The notes under the pieces are model-generated. The model made no database searches, was not told the origin of the DNA, and saw only the letters and a list, made by a program, of their open reading frames with translations. A stretch of DNA of 64,000 nucleotides from the NCBI RefSeq assembly GCF_900111935.1, contig NZ_FOYN01000004.1, positions 1 to 64,000 of the forward strand, read 5' to 3'. This document shows, in pieces, positions 17,902-25,600 of the stretch (its first letter is position 1; each line of letters opens with the position of its first letter). The translations under genes were made by a program, and so were the position numbers. The DNA is from Halorubrum sodomense (GTDB lineage: Archaea; Halobacteriota; Halobacteria; Halobacteriales; Haloferacaceae).

Positions 17902-18299
17902 TGTCGGAGAACTCGCACGCCGGCACCGTCGCGGAGCAGTTGGCGATCGCCGAGGCCGACGGCGACGAACCGACCGTCATCGAGGTGCCGATCAAGCTCC
18001 ACCGGAACGATCAGGGACTCCACGCGTGGGTCGACGAGAGCGCGGTCGGTGACGAGGTCGCGAAGGCGATCGACATCGAGGAGATCGAGCGCCGGCTGTT
18101 CAACCGTTTCCCCGAGGTCCTCCTCCAGAACGCGGAGGAGAACCTGACGCCGGAGTGGTGCCGGAAGCCGGACGAGGCGCCACAGGTCGCGGTCGCGGAG
18201 TACTACCCGGACATCGAGCGGCTCGGCGGCGTCACGGTGTCGATGGACCAGCGCGCGCAGTGGGCGATGATCCCGCGGGACGACGGAGGGGATGCGTGA
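17901..18299 (+). CDS. Provirus-type hypothetical protein
   Basis: A 132-residue acidic protein. Visible features are a beta-rich N-terminal part (TVIEVPIKLHRNDQGLHAWV) and a helical middle (EEIERRLFNRFPEVLLQNAE) containing one cysteine (EWCRKP). No known domain was recognised. It overlaps both neighbours by one base (TGATG patterns), so it is part of a tightly coupled operon. Confidence 0.65.
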   Translation: MSENSHAGTVAEQLAIAEADGDEPTVIEVPIKLHRNDQGLHAWVDESAVGDEVAKAIDIEEIERRLFNRFPEVLLQNAEENLTPEWCRKPDEAPQVAVAEYYPDIERLGGVTVSMDQRAQWAMIPRDDGGDA

Positions 18300-18778
18300 T
18301 GCCGGAAGTCGTCGAACGCGAGACGGAGCGGACGTTCGAGATCACCGACCACACGGTCCGGCGGATCGCGGTCGAGACCGGAATGTCGGTCTTGGCGAAG
18401 TACGAATGCGTCGACTGTGGCGCCAGCGCGAACTCAGTGCTGGTCTTCGATCAGTTGGACTGCGAGACTGGCGAGTTCGACCGACCCGAGGAGCTCGGCG
18501 AGTCGCCGCCGCCGGTGGACATGCGCGCCCATCGCGACGTCGAGGCGATCGTCGACGACCTCGATTCGATCGAGGAAGTGATCGACTTCGAGCGCGGCCC
18601 AGAGGACAGAGAGATCACGAAGTACCTGCGCGTCGAGGTGGAGGGCTCGCCGGGGACGTACTACCTGAGCCCCGTCATCCGAGACCACGATCTTCGGATC
18701 GTTTCAGCGGGCGTCCATCCGCTCGGTCACCTGAAGGTGAAGCTGGTTCCGTTCGAGCGGGGTGGTCGGAATGCGTAG
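18299..18778 (+). CDS. Hypothetical protein with single CxxC
   Basis: A 159-residue protein with one CVDCG motif near residue 38 followed by beta-strands, an acidic middle (VEAIVDDLDSIEEVIDFERG) and a C-terminal beta-rich part (KYLRVEVEGSPGTYYLSPV). It may bind metal through the CxxC with another partner cysteine (LDCETGEF). Family and function are unknown. It starts at the ATG overlapping the upstream stop; a minus-strand gene begins immediately after it. Confidence 0.65.
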   Translation: MPEVVERETERTFEITDHTVRRIAVETGMSVLAKYECVDCGASANSVLVFDQLDCETGEFDRPEELGESPPPVDMRAHRDVEAIVDDLDSIEEVIDFERGPEDREITKYLRVEVEGSPGTYYLSPVIRDHDLRIVSAGVHPLGHLKVKLVPFERGGRNA

Positions 18779-18779
18779 C

Positions 18780-19088
18780 TCAGATCTCGCCCTCGTCGAC
18801 GATGCGGTCGAGAGTGAGGTCGTCGAGCACGTCGAAGACTTCACCCTCGATTTCGTCGACATCGCTGTCTGTTCCGTACGCTCGAAGCTCGGAGTGGCTG
18901 TTCTTCAGCTCTTTCAGGTCGTGGTAGCACTCGAAGCAGGTGACGACGACGGGAGCCAGCGGGAACCACCCGAGGTCCCGCTCGTCTTCGAGATACATCC
19001 GCCACTCGGTGGGGAGTCGGAAGTGGCGCGGACGACCTTCGATGGCCTCGTCGCAACTGGCGCACGTCTCGGAGGTAGACTCGCTCAT
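18780..19088 (-). CDS. Zinc-ribbon protein read against the operon
   Basis: A 102-residue protein with two cysteine pairs, CASC near residue 9 and CFEC near 51, spaced as a zinc ribbon, and an acidic helical C-terminus (VDEIEGEVFDVLDDLTLDRI). It is the only minus-strand gene inside the 17.3-21.5 kb operon, ending two bases after the preceding plus-strand stop. I start it at 19088 (MSESTSETCASC). A much longer frame extending to 19988 is only the antisense of the next genes. Function unknown; possibly a small DNA- or RNA-binding protein. Confidence 0.65.
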   Translation of the reverse strand: MSESTSETCASCDEAIEGRPRHFRLPTEWRMYLEDERDLGWFPLAPVVVTCFECYHDLKELKNSHSELRAYGTDSDVDEIEGEVFDVLDDLTLDRIVDEGEI

Positions 19089-19144
19089 CGATCTACCGGT
19101 GTGGTCGCTCACCAGCGACAAGAGCGTTCGGGAGGTGTCTCGGC

Positions 19145-19744
19145 GTGAGCGGACTCGACTGGCCCGCCGGCTTCGAGCGGACGGCCGCCGCAGAGCGCGA
19201 ACGGAACCGGAGCTTCGAAGCGACGCTCGGCGCGACGACGAAGGCGCTCGCGACGGAGATGGACCGGATGGACGTCGACGCGTGGCGTGGCGAAATCGCG
19301 AACGCGCACACCAAGTCGAACGGTCTCCCGCTCCACAACGCGAACCCGGACGATCCGGGATTCGTGCTGCGGTGGACCGACGACGAAGAGCAGTTCGCAG
19401 TGGCGTGCGACGCCTCTCCGAAGATCCGGGACAACGTCCGGACGGTCTACAAGTGGGTCCGCGAGACGCGGATGCGCGGGACCCGTCCCGTGAAGACGGG
19501 AGACACGGAGTTCGCGGCGGCGCGGCTCCCGCCGGGAGACGGTGAGGGAGCGGTCGTCGCGGCGTCTGCCACGAGCCAACCGCCGCACGATGTTCTGGGG
19601 GTCGCCCCGGACGCGCCGGCGGATGTCGTGGAGGCGGCCGCACGAGCGCGGAAGGCGGACACGCACCCGGACAACGGCGGGAGTACGGCCGAGTTTCAGC
19701 GTGTCGTCGAGGCCGAGAAGGCGATGCTGGAGGGCGATCGATGA
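19145..19744 (+). CDS. Provirus J-domain protein
   Basis: A 199-residue protein with a C-terminal DnaJ-like domain. Residues about 148-195 show HDVLGVAPDAPADVVEAAAR, then the key HPD motif in THPDNGGSTAEFQRVVEA. J domains stimulate the ATPase of DnaK/Hsp70. The N-terminal 140 residues, with a WTDDEEQFAVACDASP segment and helices, could bind DNA or a client. J proteins occur in many haloarchaeal viruses and may recruit host chaperone for replication or assembly. The start is the GTG at 19145. Confidence 0.85.
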   Translation: MSGLDWPAGFERTAAAERERNRSFEATLGATTKALATEMDRMDVDAWRGEIANAHTKSNGLPLHNANPDDPGFVLRWTDDEEQFAVACDASPKIRDNVRTVYKWVRETRMRGTRPVKTGDTEFAAARLPPGDGEGAVVAASATSQPPHDVLGVAPDAPADVVEAAARARKADTHPDNGGSTAEFQRVVEAEKAMLEGDR

Positions 19745-20013
19745 GCGCTGACGACGAGTACAGCGACCCGTACGAAGAACGGCTCGCTGGCGAGACCACT
19801 GTCGAGTGGCAGTGTGGCGTCGCGGCGTACGACCGGTTCGAGCCGGACGATCCGGAGTACTGCGACCACGAGCCGGAGACGATCGAACTCGATGAGCCGG
19901 CTGGAGTCGGCGCCGATGGGGAGATCTCCCTCCCCGGCTTCCCCGGTGAGTGTCCGGTGTGTGGGAACCCGAAGGAGTTCGAGATCAACGGCCTCGGGGT
20001 GTTCCTTCGATGA
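19741..20013 (+). CDS. Small zinc-binding hypothetical protein
   Basis: A 90-residue acidic protein with a C-terminal CPVCG motif and upstream cysteines (WQCGV, EYCDHEP), giving enough ligands for one zinc. It overlaps its neighbours by four bases at both ends (ATGA). Function unknown. Confidence 0.65.
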   Translation: MSADDEYSDPYEERLAGETTVEWQCGVAAYDRFEPDDPEYCDHEPETIELDEPAGVGADGEISLPGFPGECPVCGNPKEFEINGLGVFLR

Positions 20014-20318
20014 GCGAGAGCAACGTCGAGCGCCGCGTCGTCGACGCCGAGCGCCCACTTACGGGGGTAACGTACGGGCCTGCGGTCGACGCCGACGGCT
20101 ACGTTCTCACGCTGATCACGGCGGACGGCCCGCTCGAAGTCGAGTTCGACCAGGAGGCGATGTACCTGCTCTGGACCGAGGTCAAGGGCACGCCGTGGCC
20201 GGACCCGCCGACGTCGACCGAGCGGGACCTGCTGGTGAAGCGCCTCGTCGAGCTCGCGAACGGCGCCGATGAGGAGATGCTGCGGGACGCGATCCGCGCA
20301 CTCGGAGGTAAGCGGTGA
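20010..20318 (+). CDS. Provirus-type hypothetical protein
   Basis: A 102-residue protein. The N-terminal half is predicted beta-rich (GYVLTLITADGPLEVEFDQE), with a helical C-terminus (RDLLVKRLVELANGADEEML). It starts at an ATG overlapping the preceding stop and ends overlapping the integrase GTG. No family is recognised. Confidence 0.6.
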   Translation: MSESNVERRVVDAERPLTGVTYGPAVDADGYVLTLITADGPLEVEFDQEAMYLLWTEVKGTPWPDPPTSTERDLLVKRLVELANGADEEMLRDAIRALGGKR

Positions 20319-21463
20319 GGGACGACTCGTACGAGGCGCCGGCGGGCGGTGAGGAGTTGATCCCGATGGCGCCGCAGGAGGCGCTCGACATCTGGCTCGA
20401 ACGCCAGGAGATGGACAAGGCGGAGAGCACGGTCCAGAGCTATCGCTACCGGGTCAAGCCGTTCGTCGAGTACCTCGAGGATGAGGAGGGTATCGAGAAC
20501 CTGAACGACCTGAACGGCCGTCACCTGCTCCGGTTCGATTCGATGCGCCGGTCGAGCGGCGACATTCAGAAGAACACGCTGAACAACCAACTCGGGACGA
20601 TCCGGCAGTTCCTCGAGTTCGGGATCAAGGCGAACGCGGTCAAGCCTACGGTCGCCAGTCAGGTCGACATCCCGCACGTTTCGAAGGACGAGCGGATCAA
20701 CCGCGAGAAGCTCCCGACGCAGCGCGCGAAGGACATCCTCGCGTTCCTCGACCGCTACGAGTACGCGAGCCGTGACCACGTCATCGCGTTCCTGCTCTGG
20801 GAGACCGGCGCCCGTGCGGGTTCGCTCCGAGCGCTCGACCTGGAAGACGTCTACCTCGAGGAGGACGACCTCGACCGGCTACGGTACCAGGAGGATCTTG
20901 ACGTCGGGGAGTCCGTCCTAGAGGACATCCTCACGGGCGTCGAGCTCCCATTCATCTACTTCCGACACCGGCCGGAGACCGACACGCCGCTGAAAAAGAA
21001 GGACAGCGGCGCGCGGCCGGTGAACATCTCGGAGGAACTCGGCGACGTGCTCGGCGCGTACATCCGAGTCCGCCGAGCGGCGGGGACCGACGAGCACGGA
21101 CGGAAGCCGTTGCTCTCCTCGAAGAAGGCGCCGGGCCGGATCACCGTCTCTGGAATCCGGATTCGGTCGTACGAGATTACTCAGCCGTGCCAGGTCGGGA
21201 AGGAGTGCCCTCACGATCGCGACCCCGAGGAATGCGAGGCACGGGTGCCCGGACAGAAGTCGCGTTGCCCGTCGGTTCGGTCACCGCACAAGTGGCGGAC
21301 GGGCTCGGTGACGTGGCATCGCGACCGAGGGTGGCCGCCGGAGGAGATTGCGACGAAGATGGCGACCTCTGTGGAGCTGGTGAACAGCGTCTACGACCAA
21401 CCCGAGCAGCTGAAGCGGATGGCGATCCGCCGCGAGAACCTCGACAAACTGTACGAACAATGA
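20315..21463 (+). CDS. Tyrosine integrase of an integrative element, with Cys-rich insertion
   Basis: A complete 382-residue tyrosine recombinase. The N-terminal core-binding domain (about 20-115) is followed by the catalytic domain with Arg167 (GARAGSL), His325-x2-Arg328 (HKWR) and nucleophile Tyr360 (NSVYDQP). A cysteine-rich insertion (QPCQVGKECPHDRDPEEC to SRCP) lies just before the HxxR box and probably forms a zinc knuckle, as in many haloarchaeal integrases. Integrases join circular element DNA to a host att site, often a tRNA gene; no tRNA was recognised nearby. It starts at a GTG coupled to the preceding gene and is the last gene of the operon, so one element end should lie downstream within a few hundred bases. 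Confidence 0.92.
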   Translation: MRDDSYEAPAGGEELIPMAPQEALDIWLERQEMDKAESTVQSYRYRVKPFVEYLEDEEGIENLNDLNGRHLLRFDSMRRSSGDIQKNTLNNQLGTIRQFLEFGIKANAVKPTVASQVDIPHVSKDERINREKLPTQRAKDILAFLDRYEYASRDHVIAFLLWETGARAGSLRALDLEDVYLEEDDLDRLRYQEDLDVGESVLEDILTGVELPFIYFRHRPETDTPLKKKDSGARPVNISEELGDVLGAYIRVRRAAGTDEHGRKPLLSSKKAPGRITVSGIRIRSYEITQPCQVGKECPHDRDPEECEARVPGQKSRCPSVRSPHKWRTGSVTWHRDRGWPPEEIATKMATSVELVNSVYDQPEQLKRMAIRRENLDKLYEQ

Positions 21464-21759
21464 TACACTCAAACGACACTCTCGATTCGGATGAAGCGCA
21501 GCAAAAACCGTGTTTGTGTCCTCAGCGGTCCCATCAGATTCTTTACAGATTGCCGTTATCGGCAGTCTCAACGCCTTCTAACGCCCGAAAAACGCATTCG
21601 AGGGTGCGCTATGAACCGCCAAATCGGCGGTTCCGACGAAACCGCGCAGTGCCGGTACTGTGATGATGATATCTCTGACATAGACCGAATAGTACTCGCT
21701 GAAGCCAGCGATGGCCGCTAGAGCGACGTTGTATGTTTTCTCGGCTAATACGCGCGGGT
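21464..21759. other. Possible element end: intergenic region with hairpins and a doubtful 36-codon ORF
   Basis: This is the spacer after the integrase. It contains two short dyads: TGCCG/CGGCA around 21550-21563, and GAACCGCC (21613-21620) with GGCGGTTC (21626-21633). An ORF at 21611-21721 (36 codons, with one CRYC motif) begins at the ATG just before the second dyad. It may be a tiny zinc-binding protein or chance. A junction (att) site is expected hereabouts from the integrase position, but I could not identify a matching direct repeat. Confidence 0.4.
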
Positions 21760-22056
21760 ATGGCACAGTCGTCGGTTCGGATCGTGACCGAGGTCCACGA
21801 CGAGCCGCATATCGAGGGACGGCGCGTGACCGTCCGGCGGATTCAGGGGCTCGTCGAGGGGGCCGGAAAGTCGGCCGAGGAGGTGGCCGAGCAGCTCGAC
21901 CTCGACGTGGCGGACGTGTACGGCGCGCTCCAGTACTACCACAGTCACCCCGACGAGATGGCGGCGGTCGAAGGTCAACGGGCGGAACGCGAGGCCGCGG
22001 CGCGGGAGGCGGGCGCGGTGTCGTTCTCGGAGCTGAAAGACGACGAGAGCGCGTAA
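21760..22056 (+). CDS. DUF433 antitoxin-like protein
   Basis: This 98-residue protein contains a DUF433-type helix-turn-helix: HIEGRRVTVRRIQGLVEGAG, then SAEEVAEQLDLDVADVYGAL and QYYHSHPDEM. DUF433 proteins are usually paired with DUF5615 PIN-like proteins in toxin-antitoxin-like modules, and that partner follows directly. I start it at the ATG at 21760, not the upstream in-frame ATG at 21733. It probably binds its own promoter and neutralises the partner. Confidence 0.85.
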   Translation: MAQSSVRIVTEVHDEPHIEGRRVTVRRIQGLVEGAGKSAEEVAEQLDLDVADVYGALQYYHSHPDEMAAVEGQRAEREAAAREAGAVSFSELKDDESA

Positions 22057-22060
22057 CTGG

Positions 22061-22396
22061 CTGGAGTATCGGGTCCTCGTCGACGAGAACACGAGTCCGC
22101 GGGTCGCGGAGTCACTCCGGGGAAAGGGCGTCGCCGCGGAACACGTCCACGAGGCGCTTTCTGAAGGCGTCGACGACGAGTCGATCGCGGCGTTCGCTCG
22201 CGAGGGCGGCCACGTCGTCCTCACGCACGACACCGATTTTCTCGACGCGGAGACGCGAGGGGACGTGCCGGTGCTCTACTACGCCGACGATACGACGGAC
22301 ACCTACGCGATCGCCGACCGCGTCGCGGCGGTGGTCGAGTCGATGCCGGACCCGACCGACCTGCGCCCGATCGTGAAGCTCAACGAGCGGGGCTGA
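22061..22396 (+). CDS. DUF5615 PIN-like protein (toxin candidate) without a normal start codon
   Basis: The frame reads LEYRVLVDENTSPRVAESLR, then VVLTHDTDFLD and VPVLYYADDTT. This matches DUF5615/PIN-like ribonucleases with acidic residues in VLVDEN and HDTDF. Between the upstream in-frame stop (22034-22036) and the conserved VLVDEN there is no ATG, GTG or TTG. A CTG at 22061 occupies the place where relatives usually have methionine, five bases after the DUF433 stop. Either CTG is used, perhaps by coupling, or the gene is silenced at its start. 111 residues to the TGA at 22394-22396. The rest of the frame is intact. Confidence 0.7.
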   Translation: MEYRVLVDENTSPRVAESLRGKGVAAEHVHEALSEGVDDESIAAFAREGGHVVLTHDTDFLDAETRGDVPVLYYADDTTDTYAIADRVAAVVESMPDPTDLRPIVKLNERG

Positions 22397-22601
22397 ACGT
22401 CGTGATCGAAACGGGCGGGCAGGTCGAGACGGAGCTGTTCGGCAGGCGCTGGGCGGCGACCGAGGTGGCGGAAGCGGCGCCGCGCGACCAGTTCTAATCG
22501 CGACACGAGAGCGTCGTCTCCGTGTCGACCCGCGACCGTTCGGAATCCGTGAGTTCCTCCGTCATCTATTTAATCGCGCTGACGTGTGGGTTTGATATTC
22601 A

Positions 22602-25600
22602 ATGAGCCAAGCGACGCTCGGAAGCGGTCCCTACCGGAACTCCAGCCTCTTCTCTGGCTACTATCTCGACGAACGCGTTGCCGACCTCGACGACTGGGAG
22701 TCCGACGACGAGGCGGAAGCGGCGTTCGAGGACCTTCGCGAACTCTGGGAACTGGAGGGAGAGTACGTCGCCACGCACGGGGAAGACGAACTGATCGACC
22801 AGTGGATCGGTGAGGTCCTCGATATCCTCGGGTTCGACACGATCTCCGAGGGGACGCTTCCGGGCGGCGGCGGGTACGTCGACCGACTGCTCTACGAGTC
22901 GAGAGACGACCGATACGCGGCCGTCGACCGGAAGGAGAACGACGACCGAGAGGGGATGTTCTCCGGAGCGTCCGCGCTGCTCGAAGCCAAACAGTGGGGC
23001 CACGACTTCGAGCAGCGGTTCAGCGACGAGCGACCCTATCGCGACGCGTCGCACCAGGTAAAGTACTACCTCGAACGGACGCCGCCCGACCTCAAGTGGG
23101 GAATTCTCACGGACGGGAAGAAGTGGCGGCTCTACGGGACGAAGGACTACGAGACACAGACGTACTACGAGGTCGACCTGCCGGAACTGCTCGAATCCGG
23201 GGACCTCCAGCAGTTCAAGTACTTCTACTGTTTCTTCCGGCCCGAGGCGTTCGTCGAGGTCGCGGGTAGCTCGTTCCTCGAAACCGTCTGGTCGGAGTCC
23301 GAGACCGCCGCACAGGAGCTCGGGGAGGACCTCCAAGACAACGTGTTCACCGCGCTACGGGTCCTCGGGAAGGGGTTCGTCGAGAACAACGACCTCGCGA
23401 TCGACCCGGAGGACGAGTCGGCGCGGAGCGAACTGAAAGAACAGTCGCTCGTGCTGCTGTACCGGCTGATGTTCGTTCTCTACGCGGAGTCGCGCGGGCT
23501 GATCGACCCGGAGGAGCCGAGCGCGAACGCGGAGTACCACGAGAACTTCAGCCTCGAAGCGGTGCGGAGCGACATCATCGAGACGGTCGAGGGCGGCGAC
23601 GTCGAGTCGGGCGCCGCGTTCCGCGAGGAGTACAGCACCTTCTCCACGACGATCTGGAACCGGCTCTCGCGGCTGTTCGAGCTGATCGACGAGGGCGAAG
23701 AGGAGCTCGACATCCCGCCGTACAACGGCGGGCTGTTCGACCACGACGACCACGAGTTCCTCGCGGAAAACTCGGTCTCGGACCCGGCGATCGCCGAGGT
23801 CATCTTCCGGCTGTCGACCACGGAGAACGACGAGGGCGAGTACGTCCCGGCGGACTACGCCGACCTCGACACGCGGCACCTCGGCTCGATCTACGAGGGC
23901 CTGCTGGAACACGAGTTCCGGATCGCGCCGGAGGCGGGCATGGCCGCGGTCGCGGAGGACGGCGGACAAGTGTGGAAGCCCGGCGACGAGGTCTCCGTCG
24001 CGGACGCGGTCGAGGTCGTCGACGAGGGCGGGCTGTACGTCGTCAACGACGAGGGCGAGCGCAAGGCCACGGGGGCGTACTACACGCCGGACTACGTGGT
24101 CACCTACATCGTCGAGGAGACGATCGACCCGCTGATAGACGAGATTCACGCGGACCTCGAAGCCGACGGGCTCTCCCGGAGCGACGGGGAGTACTTCCGG
24201 CGGTTCTACGACCGCGTGACGGATCTGACGGTCCTCGATCCCGCGATGGGCTCGGGGCACTTCCTGACGAAGGCGACGGGCTACCTGACCGAGCACGTCA
24301 TGAGCGTCGTTCGCGAGCAGGAGATTCAGTCGTACGACGAACAGGACATCCGGCGGACGATCTCGAAGGAGGTCATCTACGGCGTCGACCTGAACGGGAT
24401 GGCGGTCGAACTCGCGAAGCTCTCGATGTGGTTGGAGACGCTCGCGGCGGACCAGCCGCTCGCGTTCCTCGACCACCACCTGAAGGACGGGAACTCGCTC
24501 GTCGGCAGCGACATCACGGAGGTCCTCTCCGACGACACCGAGGAGAACGACGGCCAGTTGACGCTCACACAGGCGTTCGCACGCGTTCGGCAGGACACCC
24601 TCGGGCACGTGATGGACCTGATGGCGGACCTGCTGGCGTACGACAACGACTCGCTGGAGAGCGTGAAATCGATGGAGGAGCTGTACGACGAGATCCGCGA
24701 CGACCCGCTGTACACGCGCCTCTTCGAGTTGGCGAACGTCCACACCGCCGAGGAGTTCGGCTGTGACGTGCCCGAGGACGCCTACGAGCAGATGGCGGGG
24801 GCGATCGAGGACGAAGCCGACTGGGCGGAGATCCGCGAGGAGGACTGGTTTACCGCGGCACAGGTGACGGCCGACGAGCAGGACTTCTTCCACTGGGAAC
24901 TGGAGTTCCCCGAGGTGTTCTTCGACGCCGACGGTGAGCGGATGCCTGAAGCCGGTTTCGACACCGTGATCGGGAATCCGCCTTATGTGCGAATCCAAGA
25001 GCTACAGACAAATGTGCCAGAACAGGCGGAGTATCTCTCTAGATATCGATCCTCCGAGCAGAATTTCGATCTCTATGTAAACTTCACCGAGAAGGGGTAC
25101 GAATTGTTATCCCCGAGGGGGCTACTCGGGTTTATTGAGCCTCACAAATTCTTCCAAAATGAATTTGGAAGAGGTATCCGCGAGTTCCTCGCAGACAATG
25201 ATTCCCTCGATAAGATCCTCTCATTCGGTCACAAGCAGGTGTTTGGGAACGCCTCTGTCTATACCTGCGTCCTTATATTGAGCAAATATGACGAGGACGG
25301 ACTCGAATATGCTGAAGTCGATCCTGCGGATCTAGCAACTGGGAAAGATCCTAATTTCCGTCACATCAATCCTGAACTTGACGGAGATGCTTGGGTATTC
25401 CAATCGCCAGAAGTTCTAGAGATTATTCAGGAAATCGAGGATAACCCACTAAGTCTAGCTGATGCTACGAAGAAAATATATCAGGGAATCATAACGAGTG
25501 CTGATAGTATTTTCTTGGTGGAAATCACCGAACAGATGGGAGATCTGACAGTTGTAGAAAACGGACATGGTGAGCAATTTAAGGTAGAATCAGAGCTTCT

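Noticed and set aside
15975-18299. Open frame of 774 codons on the plus strand
   Set aside because: Most of it is antisense to three convincing minus-strand genes (two membrane proteins and a repressor) and the control region; only its last 133 codons, from the ATG at 17901, are a real gene.
19089-19988. 300-residue N-terminal extension of the zinc-ribbon gene
   Set aside because: Ser/Arg/Pro-rich reading antisense to the J-domain gene; the protein begins at MSESTSETC.
21464-21759. tRNA att site next to the integrase
   Set aside because: No tRNA-like cloverleaf or long direct repeat could be found near either suspected element end; the ends remain unknown.
23355-24998. 547-codon minus-strand frame inside the type IIG gene
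   Set aside because: It mirrors the methylase region, has Arg/Val/Leu-rich translation and no domain; typical shadow in GC-rich DNA.
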